A stretch of 14,522 nt of DNA, taken from positions 1 through 14,522 of the forward strand of contig JAUXHF010000016.1 in the NCBI GenBank assembly GCA_030621685.1, written 5' to 3'. This DNA comes from Spirochaetota bacterium. GTDB taxonomy: Bacteria; Spirochaetota; UBA12135; COTS27. Positions 1 through 7,634 of this stretch are shown piece by piece. How positions within the stretch are numbered: position 1 is the first letter of the stretch; each line of letters opens with the position of its first letter. The notes beneath the pieces were generated by a model. It had not been told where the DNA came from, searched no databases, and saw nothing but the letters and a program-made list of their open reading frames with translations. The position numbers and the translations under genes were made by a program.

Positions 1-22
1 CTATGGCATACTCTAGCTTACT

Positions 23-51
23 TTTACTTTAGTGTTTTTAAAAAATATATT
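23..51 (+). promoter_or_regulatory. possible sigma-70-type promoter, duplicated by the repeat
   Basis: TTTACT (23-28) is separated by 17 bases from TATATT (46-51). The second repeat unit places TTAACT (52-57) 17 bases from GATATT (75-80), a weaker copy of the same arrangement. Either could serve the gene starting at 88. Such matches are easy to find by chance in AT-rich DNA, so this is tentative. Confidence 0.35.
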
Positions 52-84
52 TTAACTTTAGTGTCTTTAAAAAAGATATTTTAA
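26..84. repeat. 29-bp tandem direct repeat, two copies
   Basis: Two adjacent 29-bp units (26-54 and 55-83) differ at only two positions. Each begins ACTTTAGTGT and continues into an A-rich then T-rich stretch ending in ATTTTA. The array ends three bases before the first gene. Each unit carries a similarly placed promoter-like pair, so the duplication may double a promoter. Confidence 0.9.
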
Positions 85-87
85 GGC

Positions 88-2256
88 ATGCGAAAACTTA
101 GGCATATGGATGATTTCACGAATATCATTGGGCTACATAAAAGTATTTTTAATGCAGCCGAGCAGCTTTTCTTGCATGCTCTTGTTCAGCAAGGAAATGC
201 CTCCTTTCTTGCAGACTTTGAAGATCTTGGTAGCCATGATGCTTTGAAAAAAGCTCTTGTGCAAAAACTTCTTCGTTTCTCAGAGGCGTATAGCGGTCAT
301 CATGAGGCAGGGCATCCTCCCAAGAAGGGGCAAGACTGGGGCTTAAATATTTATTTAAATGAAATACGCAGGCAGCTGCAGAAGCTGCAAGAGAAGCTAG
401 CAAAAGACGTTGCTAAGCCCAAGAAAGGGGCCTCTGCTATGGTAGCTGCAGCGCCGATATACTCGTTAGATAAACACTCGCTAGAAGAACATGCGAGTTT
501 AGAAAAAAAGGCTATTTTACAGCTTCATCGAGTGAGTTTTGTGCTGGTGGCAGGTGGCCTAGGGGAGCGCCTGGGGCTTGGCAGTTCTTCAATAAAGTTA
601 GCACAAGCTTTTAATCCTTATACTTTGCAAAGTTTTTTGGAGTATTTTTCTAAACTTGTAAAAGGATTGAAGAATCTTTATAGGCAAGCAACAGGGAAGA
701 CTATTGAAATTCCGTTTATCATCATGGTTTCGCCCAGCACGAAGCCGGCGTTGCTAGAGTTATTGGATAAGCAAAAAAACTTTTCTTTTGAGAAAAATGA
801 GATACAGCTTGCTGAGCAACCCTTAGTGCCATGTCTTAAAAACTGGAAGGCTGACTTGGCTCTTTCGCCATCGTATGTGCTAGAAGAGAAACCCTGCGGC
901 CATGGATACATTCATCGGCTTTTTTTTAAGCAGAGCTTAGCCGCTACTCTTTTAGATGAGGGAAAAGATTTGCTGATTAGCTTGCAAGATACTAATTTGC
1001 AGATAGCAAGCAGTTTGCTGGCAAGCTTGGCACTTGCCATTGAAAGCCCTGCTGATTTTTTTATGCTAGGCACAACACGTTATCGCTATGAAAAACTTGG
1101 TGTTCTTACTACTGCGGCTAAGCCTCTGCATCAGCTTGCGAAGGCTGAAAAAATATTCTTTTTGCAAAATAAAGAATATAACCAGCTTAGCGAGCAAGAA
1201 GAGCTTGAATTCCAATTGCTCGAAACAAAGAACGGAAAGAACACTAGGCCTGCAGATGCATCTTTGCAGGCATCGAGAAATTTTCCGGCTAATCTTAATT
1301 GTTTTATTTATAAAGTCCCATCGTATATGAAGAAACTTCAATCTATAAAAGGCAGCTTAGCTTTTTCAGTAAACCCAAAATTGAATCAAGATAAAACAGT
1401 TTTTGAAAAGCATCTTCGCCCGGAGAGCTTCATGCAAGACATTTCTTGCTTGTATGAAAATACTTTTGCTAAAGATGCACGAGGGAAAGAAAGCGGAGCG
1501 AAAGAAAGCGGAGCTAGGCCCCACTCATCGGCTGTTATTTATTTAAAACGTATTTTCTCCTTTTCTGCGTTAAAGGATAGTTTTAAAGAGCAGCTTAAAA
1601 ACAAAAAACTTACCATGTTTACCGGATCTAAAATGGATGAGCTTTATTACAAAGCTATCCGAAAAAAATTGCTTGGATACTGCCAATGTGTTTTCCCATC
1701 GGATGATGCAAAGATAATAGATAGGCAAGAAGAACTTCAGCTGGCCGATGGAAGCCGGCTTTCAGAAAAAGCTAGAATCTCTATTCCCATGGGCTGGCTA
1801 CTTAGCCTGGATGAACTTAAGGCCCGTGTGAAAAACTGCTCTTTTGGCGATGGTAGCCTTCTGCAGCTTGAAGGAGATATTGTTGTAGATTCAATACATC
1901 TAGGCCGGCAGAGCGCCTTGTGCATAAAAGCCGAAGAAGGCGTGCAGCTTAAGGTTGAACATATAAAAATTCATAACGAAGGCCTTCGCTTGCAAGCCAT
2001 AGCTGAAGTAGATATCTTGAACCCCCCAAAAATTTTTGCTCAACAGCAATCAATTTTTAAAGAAGCTAAGCATGCTAAGGGGAATGAGGAGCAAAAAAAA
2101 CTCAGCGAGAATGAATGGATTCGTGGGTATAAAGTTATACACCAGAAAAAACAGGCCCTTTCAGAATTTGTTTTTCATATAACAAAGCCGGGCAGGTATC
2201 AGCTTAAACAAAATACCGATACTGGCTTAGAAATAACTTTGCAGGAAAGATGCTAA
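88..2256 (+). CDS. UDP-sugar / UDP-glucose pyrophosphorylase family protein (722 aa)
   Basis: The UDPGP family transfers a uridylyl group from UTP to a sugar 1-phosphate, giving UDP-sugar and pyrophosphate in the cytoplasm. The nucleotide-binding loop is visible as LVAGGLGERLG at residues 153-163. It is followed by EKPCGHGYIH (about 257-266), a QDTN motif (290-293) and the stretch FPANLN...VNP...TVFEKHLRPESFMQD (about 399-450). This order resembles plant-type UDP-sugar pyrophosphorylase (USP), which has broad sugar specificity, more than bacterial GalU. An N-terminal extension of about 140 residues precedes the catalytic core, and the C-terminus (about 580-722) looks like a beta-rich tail as in USP. 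A 15-bp tandem duplication gives a GKESGAKESGA loop near 474-485. The start is uncertain: ATG 88 has AAGG only a few bases upstream, and an in-frame ATG at 106 is possible. Substrate (glucose, galactose, uronic acid or other sugar 1-phosphate) cannot be fixed from sequence. Confidence 0.85.
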   Translation: MRKLRHMDDFTNIIGLHKSIFNAAEQLFLHALVQQGNASFLADFEDLGSHDALKKALVQKLLRFSEAYSGHHEAGHPPKKGQDWGLNIYLNEIRRQLQKLQEKLAKDVAKPKKGASAMVAAAPIYSLDKHSLEEHASLEKKAILQLHRVSFVLVAGGLGERLGLGSSSIKLAQAFNPYTLQSFLEYFSKLVKGLKNLYRQATGKTIEIPFIIMVSPSTKPALLELLDKQKNFSFEKNEIQLAEQPLVPCLKNWKADLALSPSYVLEEKPCGHGYIHRLFFKQSLAATLLDEGKDLLISLQDTNLQIASSLLASLALAIESPADFFMLGTTRYRYEKLGVLTTAAKPLHQLAKAEKIFFLQNKEYNQLSEQEELEFQLLETKNGKNTRPADASLQASRNFPANLNCFIYKVPSYMKKLQSIKGSLAFSVNPKLNQDKTVFEKHLRPESFMQDISCLYENTFAKDARGKESGAKESGARPHSSAVIYLKRIFSFSALKDSFKEQLKNKKLTMFTGSKMDELYYKAIRKKLLGYCQCVFPSDDAKIIDRQEELQLADGSRLSEKARISIPMGWLLSLDELKARVKNCSFGDGSLLQLEGDIVVDSIHLGRQSALCIKAEEGVQLKVEHIKIHNEGLRLQAIAEVDILNPPKIFAQQQSIFKEAKHAKGNEEQKKLSENEWIRGYKVIHQKKQALSEFVFHITKPGRYQLKQNTDTGLEITLQERC
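1485..1514. repeat. 15-bp perfect tandem duplication inside the pyrophosphorylase gene
   Basis: GAAAGAAAGCGGAGC occurs twice back to back (1485-1499, 1500-1514). Being 15 bases long, it keeps the frame and adds five residues, giving the repeated KESGA in a charged, probably exposed loop. It looks like a recent slippage product. Confidence 0.9.
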
Positions 2257-2364
2257 AAACTGCTTTGCAAGAAAGCTTCAAAGCGGCTACTAGCCTTTGA
2301 ACATTGTATAATTAATAAATAAAGTATAAAGAGAAAACCCTGTAGAGTATTCTTTGTGGGGGAG

Positions 2365-2392
2365 TATAAGCTCTTACTAAGAAGTGCTTATA
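2365..2392 (+). promoter_or_regulatory. stem-loop in the leader of the PASTA gene
   Basis: TATAAGC (2365-2371) pairs with GCTTATA (2386-2392). Inside, after one mismatch, CTT pairs with AAG, leaving a six-base loop. No T-run follows, so it is not a classic terminator. It lies 28 bases before the start codon and overlaps a TATAAT-like hexamer (2389-2394), so it could be an operator or an mRNA leader hairpin. Function is unknown. Confidence 0.35.
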
Positions 2393-2420
2393 ATAAGGCT
2401 ATATATAGAGAAGAGAGAAC

Positions 2421-3629
2421 ATGAAAAGTTGGTATCATTCAAAAAACTGGACTCTGTTTAGATACACAGTTCTCATCGTGATTATATTTGGCTTAGTTTT
2501 TATGGCGGTATTTGTGCTAAGCTTAGGCTCTGGCAAGGAACGTGTTTTGCAGGATTTGCGGAATATAAGCCTTGTTGATGCGATAAAATGGTTACAAGAA
2601 AATGAGCTACGACCGGTAGTCTATGAGACCTTAGATGAAAATGTAACAGAATTCTTTGTTATTTCGCAGCGTCCAGAACCAGGAATCCGAGTGAAGCAAG
2701 GAAGAGCCGTGACCTTGGTGGTTAGCTCGGGCAACAAAAAAAACACGATGCCCAATTTCATAGCCATGCCACTTGATGAAGTACAAAAGCAGGTATTCTC
2801 TTTATTCTCTGGTAGCAGATTGCCAAAAGTTGTAAAACTAGAACGTTTTTCCATAGAATATGACAAAGGCCTTGTTATCGATCATTCGCCAAGGCCTGGC
2901 GAGCGGATTGATCCAGACAAGCAAATAGCCTTAGTTGTGAGCAGTGGGCTGGTTTCAGATACTTTGGAGACAGAAGATTATCAGCTACAGAACTATATTT
3001 CTGTGAGCAATGTTTTAGCGAAGAAAGGCATACGTTCAACAGCTCGTTATTTGCCTACGGGGCGAGCTGCTAATGTAGGAAGAATTTTTGAACAGAGCGT
3101 GGAGCCGGGTAGGTTGCTCATTCCCGGTGATAAAATAGATTTTAGTGTGGGCGTGAAACAAGATACCTTTGTTGAAAGCCAAAGCACCAAGACTATTGAA
3201 AAACTTCGGACTATTCGTTTTCGAGTTCCGTATCTTAGCACAAGTACCAATAAAATCCTAGAAGCTAAGTTCACTCAAGAAGAGTTGCGGAAACTTTTCG
3301 ATAACAGGCTTGAAAGCGACAGGGCGCAGGTTGATGGAAAAATATGTAACTGTATAGAAGATTTAAGCAAGGAAGAAATTGAAAACTATCTTAATCCCAG
3401 CGAGCAAGAAGTTATTAAGGCGCCTGCAGATGAGATGGCGCCGCCACCCGAAGAGCTTTTTTCTTTTCGTGAAGTAGAAGTTATCATTGAAGATGAAAGA
3501 GGAATGCAGCCGATTTTTCTTGAAGAGACTCCTGCTGGCTTGGAGCTAAACTTGCCCTACCGCAGTTTGGGGCCAGGCAGCATATCAATATATATTGATT
3601 CTGTTTTTTACAAAAGCGAGGGGTTTTAA
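2421..3629 (+). CDS. membrane-anchored protein with three PASTA domains (402 aa)
   Basis: PASTA domains bind peptidoglycan fragments or beta-lactam-like ligands outside the membrane. A short basic N-terminus is followed by one membrane segment (about residues 13-36), and the rest should be periplasmic. Three PASTA-like units follow: about 45-105, 109-176 and 188-245. Each ends in the typical P-x-PG-x-x-(l/i)-x-x-g-x-x-(i/v)-x-(l/f)-x-V-s-x-G pattern, for example RPEPG...VVSSG, SPRPG...VVSSG and SVEPG...FSVGV. Residues 246-402 match no family I recognise; they are acidic with a proline-rich patch near 337-345. Unlike the well-known PASTA proteins, there is no Ser/Thr kinase or penicillin-binding domain. 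The ATG is preceded by a purine-rich GAAGAGAGA that can act as ribosome-binding site. A role in sensing or organising the cell wall is inference. Confidence 0.85.
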   Translation: MKSWYHSKNWTLFRYTVLIVIIFGLVFMAVFVLSLGSGKERVLQDLRNISLVDAIKWLQENELRPVVYETLDENVTEFFVISQRPEPGIRVKQGRAVTLVVSSGNKKNTMPNFIAMPLDEVQKQVFSLFSGSRLPKVVKLERFSIEYDKGLVIDHSPRPGERIDPDKQIALVVSSGLVSDTLETEDYQLQNYISVSNVLAKKGIRSTARYLPTGRAANVGRIFEQSVEPGRLLIPGDKIDFSVGVKQDTFVESQSTKTIEKLRTIRFRVPYLSTSTNKILEAKFTQEELRKLFDNRLESDRAQVDGKICNCIEDLSKEEIENYLNPSEQEVIKAPADEMAPPPEELFSFREVEVIIEDERGMQPIFLEETPAGLELNLPYRSLGPGSISIYIDSVFYKSEGF

Positions 3630-3686
3630 GCCTTTCCTTTGTAGCATCCCTAGCACTTTGGCTTAGTTTTTTTGCAGGACATCACC

Positions 3687-5750
3687 ATGACGGCTACATC
3701 GTTTCCTTTTTCGTTAAACACTGAACAAGAACGTGCGGCTACTCAGGCTAGCAAGCATTCCTTAGTTCTAGCTGGGGCGGGGTCTGGGAAAACACGAATT
3801 ATTACGGCAAAAATTTTTTACCTGCTTACGACGCTAGGGCTACTGCCAAGTAAAATTTTAGCGATAACGTTTACCAATAAAGCCGCTGAAGAAATGCGCA
3901 GCCGATTGCTGAATATGATTCCGACTCTTAGAAAAAATGGATTAAACGTTTTTACCTTTCATGCTTTTGGGCTTAGGTTTTTGAGAACTCATATTCATTG
4001 GCTAGCGCCGTATCGGCCTAACTTTTCACTGGTCGATGATGCTGTGAAAAAAACAGTTATTAAAAATCTGGTGAAAGAACACTTGCTGAAGTTTCCTGAA
4101 CAAGAACATATTTTTAATGATCAGGCCACTATGCAGCTTTCTAGGTTTATTAGTTTATGTAAGAACAGATTGTATTTTCCCGATAACGAAAATTTGACCG
4201 AGCAAGTAGATAGATTCTTCAATTTCCGAAAAAAAACCCAAAAAAAATACTTTATTGAACTCTATTTGCTTTACGATGAGCAAATGAAAGATAACAATAG
4301 CTTGGACTTTGATGATCTCATTGTTCTGCCATTACGGCTAGCCTACAATGAAGCAAGTTGTTACAGATGGTTTGAGAATATTGATTACTTGCTTGTAGAT
4401 GAATATCAAGATACCGATTTTGCCCAAGAAAAACTGATAGAACTTTTTGCCAAGGCAGGCGCAAAAATAACGGCCGTTGGTGATGATAACCAATCTATTT
4501 ATGGCTTTCGAGGTGCTAATGTCTTTAACATATTATCTTTTCAAAAAAAGTACAAAAATGTAGAAATTTATGTACTTGAAGAAAACTATAGAAGCACGGG
4601 TTCTATTCTAGCCTTAGCCAATGCGGTAATAGCGAACAACCCTAAGCAGTATCCTAAAAATTTGTTTTCTAACGGTGAACAAGGTGTTAAGCCAAAATAT
4701 TTTCGCTTTGAACGAGACTTCGATGAAGCTAGCTGGGTAGCCAAGAAAATAGCCGCGCTTATTGCCCAAGGTGAGAATCCTGAAGAAATAGCTATTTTCT
4801 ATAGAACAAACTACCAATCTCGTTTATTTGAGGAAGCCCTTTTAAATAGATCTATTCCTTATCGCGTGGTAAAGGGCATGCGTTTTTATGAACGCAAAGA
4901 GGTAAAAGAAACGCTTCACTATTTGCGCTTTCTTTCAAACCAGCAAGATGGCCTAGCTTTTTGGGCTGCTTTGAACTTTCCGCCTCGTTCTTTAGGAGCG
5001 CAATCGAAGAAAATATTTGAAAATATTTTAGTTGAAAAAAGACTGATGCCTGGCGAACTTCTTGAAAACCACCAATATGTGCTTAGCAAACTATCCAGTC
5101 GCTCGGCTGCCGGATTTGAAAGTTTTTATAGATTTACAGAAGAGTTTAAAGAGAAGCAAGCTAAAGGAATGTCTTTAAGCGAAAGTATCTATTTTGTGAT
5201 TCAAAAAAGCGGGTTATTGGCCTATTACGAGAAAATAAAGGATAAACATGAAAAAGATCAGCGGCTTGGATCTTTAAACCAGTTTGTTCAATCGGCAAGA
5301 GAGTTTGAACAACGCCCTAGCGAAGGGCAGCAATCTGGCCAAGGGCAGCAAGCAAGTTTAGTGGAATTCCTTGAAGGCATCCTGCTTACTGGAAATATCG
5401 ATAATCAAAAAGATAACTCAGAAACAGCTAAGGCCTTTGTGAATTTACTTACCGTTCATAATGCTAAAGGCTTAGAGTATAAACATGTTTTTGTAAGTGG
5501 CTTAGAACAATATTGTTTTCCGCATAGATTAAGTTTTTCCTCGCAAGCAGAAATTGAAGAAGAACGTAGGCTTTTTTATGTGGCGGTTACGAGAGCGAAA
5601 CGGCATTTAACACTTTCATCGGTGCGGCTACGAGCCTTGCGAAGTTATCCGGAATTTTTTGAAACATCAATGTTTTTACGAGAGATTTCCCAAGCATTTT
5701 TTGCTGCTGAAAGCTGTAAAGTGCTGAGTGAAAACAGTTATTTCCGCTAG
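3687..5750 (+). CDS. UvrD/Rep/PcrA-family superfamily 1 DNA helicase (687 aa)
   Basis: An ATP-driven 3'-5' DNA helicase acting in repair or in clearing stalled replication forks. All the SF1A motifs are visible. They are LNTEQERAA (Q motif); AGAGSGKT Walker A (about residues 29-36); ITFTNKAAEEMRSR (Ia); LLVDEYQDTD (II, about 235-244); AVGDDNQSIYGFRGA (III, about 263-277); ENYRST (IV); LLTVHNAKGLEYKHVFV (V); and EEERRLFYVAVTRAKR (VI). The length is slightly under the usual 720-740 residues because the basic C-terminal tail of UvrD/PcrA is absent. ATG 3687 is chosen because AGGA (3676-3679) lies seven bases upstream; a TTG at 3672 would add five residues but has no better site. UvrD, PcrA and Rep cannot be told apart safely here. 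The gene lies 57 bases after the PASTA gene and may be co-transcribed with it. Confidence 0.95.
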   Translation: MTATSFPFSLNTEQERAATQASKHSLVLAGAGSGKTRIITAKIFYLLTTLGLLPSKILAITFTNKAAEEMRSRLLNMIPTLRKNGLNVFTFHAFGLRFLRTHIHWLAPYRPNFSLVDDAVKKTVIKNLVKEHLLKFPEQEHIFNDQATMQLSRFISLCKNRLYFPDNENLTEQVDRFFNFRKKTQKKYFIELYLLYDEQMKDNNSLDFDDLIVLPLRLAYNEASCYRWFENIDYLLVDEYQDTDFAQEKLIELFAKAGAKITAVGDDNQSIYGFRGANVFNILSFQKKYKNVEIYVLEENYRSTGSILALANAVIANNPKQYPKNLFSNGEQGVKPKYFRFERDFDEASWVAKKIAALIAQGENPEEIAIFYRTNYQSRLFEEALLNRSIPYRVVKGMRFYERKEVKETLHYLRFLSNQQDGLAFWAALNFPPRSLGAQSKKIFENILVEKRLMPGELLENHQYVLSKLSSRSAAGFESFYRFTEEFKEKQAKGMSLSESIYFVIQKSGLLAYYEKIKDKHEKDQRLGSLNQFVQSAREFEQRPSEGQQSGQGQQASLVEFLEGILLTGNIDNQKDNSETAKAFVNLLTVHNAKGLEYKHVFVSGLEQYCFPHRLSFSSQAEIEEERRLFYVAVTRAKRHLTLSSVRLRALRSYPEFFETSMFLREISQAFFAAESCKVLSENSYFR

Positions 5751-5752
5751 AA

Positions 5753-5780
5753 TAAACTAAAAACTTTTGGAAATCGATAA
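5753..5780 (+). promoter_or_regulatory. weak sigma-28-like promoter candidate before the motA-like gene
   Basis: TAAA (5753-5756) is followed after 16 bases by ATCGATAA (5773-5780). This compares with TAAA-N15/16-GCCGATAA, the motility sigma factor consensus; the octamer matches at 6 of 8. It begins right after the helicase stop. A second partial octamer, TCCGATAG (5784-5791), has no matching -35. Chance is a real possibility, since a comparable match occurs inside the helicase coding region at 4160-4186. Confidence 0.25.
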
Positions 5781-5837
5781 ACTTCCGATAGAGTAAGTAT
5801 ATAAACTCTTTCTAAGATGCATAATAAAAGTATGAGT

Positions 5838-5883
5838 GGAAATAGCTGGAAACAGCTGAAATGTCACTATTTTCCTGTTTTTT
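5838..5883 (+). terminator. terminator-like hairpin between helicase and motA-like gene
   Basis: GGAAATAG (5838-5845) pairs with CTATTTTCC (5867-5875), leaving one bulged T, and a TGTTTTTT tract follows (5876-5883). Inside the loop sits a second small hairpin, AGCTG-GAAA-CAGCT (5844-5857), with a GNRA-type loop that competes for the inner stem bases. The region also contains a near-perfect 10-bp tandem (TGGAAATAGC, TGGAAACAGC). It may end the helicase transcript or, if transcription starts at 5753-5780, act as an attenuator in the motA leader. Confidence 0.45.
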
Positions 5884-5940
5884 ATGATAGGGCTACTGTA
5901 GAAAGAAGTTAAGCAAAGTATTTGTAAAGGAATTGTAAGC

Positions 5941-6816
5941 ATGTATGTTTTAACACAATTATTTTTTAGAATTTTGGGCATGTTGCTGATTGTTCTTGCC
6001 ATAGTTCTTGCAACGGAAGGCGGTGATCTAGCCTTTCAAGAATATGGGGTGCAGCTTAATAATTCGGCTTTTCGAACGAGCATGAACATCATAGATGGCG
6101 ATACGGTAAATATTGGAGCGGAAAACAACAATCAACCACTGTGGGGTATTTTGGATGTAAAATCGTTTTTTTTTGTTGTGGGGCTCTTGTTTGGATTCTT
6201 ATTTATAGCTTTCGATATTGGACAAATAAAAGATGGCATCTACGAATCCATATTTCGCTCACCACCTAGAATGGCAAAACAAATGGATGAATTAGTAAAA
6301 CGATTGAAGAGCATGAGCGAATCATATTATGTTGGGGGAGCGGATGCCTTAAGAAAATCGGTAAACGTTTCGAAAATGCCGGCAAGCTGGGCGGCTATCA
6401 TAGAGCAGGTAGAACTTAAAATTCCATTTTCAGACATCATGATGGTTATGGGGAATCAGGCATCGTTGGTGCGGAAAAGATATGATAATCTTATAAAAAT
6501 GATGACGTTGCTCTCTAATGTGGCTCCCTCGTTAGGAGTTATTGGTACGGTGTTAGGCTTGGTGAAATTGTTATACAATCTTTCAGATCCTAGCACCTTA
6601 GGGCCGAGCATGGCGTTAGCTTTACTTACAACACTCTATGGTCTCTTTTTTTCTATTATTATTTTCAAGCCACTTATTACTCGTTTAGAGAATATAAAAG
6701 TTGCGCAAATGAACTCATTTCAATATGCTGCTTTTTGGTTGAATATTATCTCTCTGCGAAAACCTGCTTTTTATTTAGAACAAAATTTTTCGAAAAAATT
6801 AAGACAAAAAAAATAA
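5941..6816 (+). CDS. MotA-family stator channel protein with enlarged first periplasmic loop (291 aa)
   Basis: MotA forms, with MotB, the ion channel that drives rotation of the flagellar rotor at the inner membrane. The MotA_ExbB core is clear: VAPSLGVIGTVLGLVKLL (about residues 194-211), LSDPSTLGPSMALALLTTLYG (about 214-234) and FKPL (about 242-245). The channel prolines of TM3 (P196) and TM4 (P244) are both present. Four membrane segments are seen: about 5-25, 73-92, 191-213 and 225-243. A cytoplasmic region of about 95 residues between TM2 and TM3 carries the charged helices that in MotA face FliG. The DP-x-x-LGP-x-MA-x-ALLTT-x-YG signature points to MotA/PomA rather than ExbB/TolQ. Unusual is a stretch of about 45 residues between TM1 and TM2, where MotA normally has a very short turn. 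AAAGGA lies nine bases before ATG 5941. It pairs with the downstream MotB-like gene. Whether it serves the flagellum or another motor is not decided by sequence. Confidence 0.92.
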   Translation: MYVLTQLFFRILGMLLIVLAIVLATEGGDLAFQEYGVQLNNSAFRTSMNIIDGDTVNIGAENNNQPLWGILDVKSFFFVVGLLFGFLFIAFDIGQIKDGIYESIFRSPPRMAKQMDELVKRLKSMSESYYVGGADALRKSVNVSKMPASWAAIIEQVELKIPFSDIMMVMGNQASLVRKRYDNLIKMMTLLSNVAPSLGVIGTVLGLVKLLYNLSDPSTLGPSMALALLTTLYGLFFSIIIFKPLITRLENIKVAQMNSFQYAAFWLNIISLRKPAFYLEQNFSKKLRQKK

Positions 6817-6817
6817 C

Positions 6818-6848
6818 TTGACGAAAAAACTACTCTTCATAATATAAG
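6818..6848 (+). promoter_or_regulatory. possible sigma-70-type promoter before the motB-like gene
   Basis: TTGACG (6818-6823, 5 of 6 to consensus) starts one base after the motA-like stop codon. It is followed by TAATAT (6840-6845) at spacing 16 or TATAAG (6843-6848) at spacing 19. The strong -35 suggests the motB-like gene may be transcribed independently as well as from upstream. Confidence 0.4.
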
Positions 6849-6875
6849 TAAATATAAACTATAAAAACACTGGCT

Positions 6876-7538
6876 ATGGCAAAAAAAAATAATCTAGAAA
6901 GGTTCTATGAAGAAGAAAGAGCAGAAGGTGAAAGCACTGCATGGGCCATCTCTTATGCCGACATGATTAGTGTGCTCTTATGTTTTTTTGTACTCTTGCT
7001 TTCTATTTCCGTTATTAATCCCAATAAACTTGAGGCAATTAAACGCACCGTAGAAGGGGCGATTAATGATAAAACATCCATTGAAAAACTAGAAGAAAAA
7101 TTATTGGAGTTTTTAAAAGAAGAAAATCTGGATGAATCAATAGAACTTAAGAAAAATGAGCTTGGAGTAGATATTTCAATTAGAAATACTGTTATTTTTG
7201 CATCTGGCTCGGCTAATGTTGCCAGTTCAAGCCAAAACATTATTACTCGTCTTCTTGGCATATTCTCCGATTTGCCAAATTCTTATCGTTTTGAAATAGA
7301 AGGACATACTGATGATGTCCCAATTAATACTGCGGAATATCCATCAAACTGGCATCTTTCCACAGCGCGTGCCCTTTCGATGTTAGATATTTTCTTAGGA
7401 AGTGGCTATTCGGATACACGTTTCCAAGTGCAAGGTTTTGCAGATACCATGCCATCTGTACCCAATTTGAATAGCGAGGGACGTCCCAATCAGGAGAATA
7501 GGGCCAAAAATAGACGAGTTGTCATTAAAGTCCGCTAA
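6876..7538 (+). CDS. MotB-family stator protein with OmpA-like peptidoglycan-binding domain (220 aa)
   Basis: MotB anchors the stator to peptidoglycan and supplies the ion-binding aspartate. The N-terminus WAISYADMISVLLCFFVLLLS has the single membrane helix (about 27-47), with the expected acidic residue D29 in the SYADM motif. A charged linker (about 50-95) is probably partly helical and could hold the plug. The OmpA-like domain spans about 95-220 and shows EGHTDDVPI (142-150), NWHLSTARA (158-166) and RAKNRRVVIKV (209-219), the peptidoglycan-contacting motifs. Length is somewhat below typical MotB. ATG 6876 has no visible Shine-Dalgarno sequence, but the next in-frame methionine (residue 30) lies inside the membrane helix, so this start is accepted. 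It sits 59 bases after the motA-like gene. Zorya ZorB has a similar layout, but no other Zorya gene is present. Confidence 0.94.
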   Translation: MAKKNNLERFYEEERAEGESTAWAISYADMISVLLCFFVLLLSISVINPNKLEAIKRTVEGAINDKTSIEKLEEKLLEFLKEENLDESIELKKNELGVDISIRNTVIFASGSANVASSSQNIITRLLGIFSDLPNSYRFEIEGHTDDVPINTAEYPSNWHLSTARALSMLDIFLGSGYSDTRFQVQGFADTMPSVPNLNSEGRPNQENRAKNRRVVIKVR

Positions 7539-7554
7539 ATTTTATGAGAGATAA

Positions 7555-7605
7555 GTAGCGGCTAGTTTTTAGCCTTTATGCTGTAGCGGCTAGTTTTAGA
7601 ACTAG
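7555..7605. repeat. 15-bp direct repeat with two small hairpins after motB-like gene
   Basis: GTAGCGGCTAGTTTT occurs at 7555-7569 and again at 7583-7597, 28 bases apart. The first copy sits in a hairpin GGCTA-GTTTT-TAGCC (7560-7574). The second sits in CTAGTT-TTAG-AACTAG (7590-7605). Both are short and lack good T-tails. They may help end the motB transcript together with the stronger hairpin at 7635-7663. Confidence 0.6.
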
Positions 7606-7634
7606 ATGAAATAAAACGCTAGGCTAGTCTTGGG

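Noticed and set aside
1066..1341. Overlapping small frames on both strands within the pyrophosphorylase gene
   Set aside because: They are antisense or frame-shifted shadows of a conserved coding region and have no recognisable product.
4160..4186. TAAG-N15-CCCGATAA, a good sigma-28-like match
   Set aside because: It lies deep inside the helicase coding sequence with no gene start nearby. It is taken as chance and used to lower trust in the other sigma-28-like sites.
5941..6816. Reading the MotA-like gene as ExbB/TolQ
   Set aside because: The DP-x-x-LGP-x-MA-x-ALLTT-x-YG signature, four membrane segments and MotB-type partner fit MotA; ExbB/TolQ have three membrane segments and an ExbD/TolR partner.
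5941..7538. MotA/MotB-like pair next to a helicase as a Zorya anti-phage system
   Set aside because: The MotA-like protein lacks the long cytoplasmic tail of ZorA. No ZorC, ZorD or ZorE gene is present, and the neighbouring helicase is a standard UvrD/Rep/PcrA type, not the SNF2-like ZorD.
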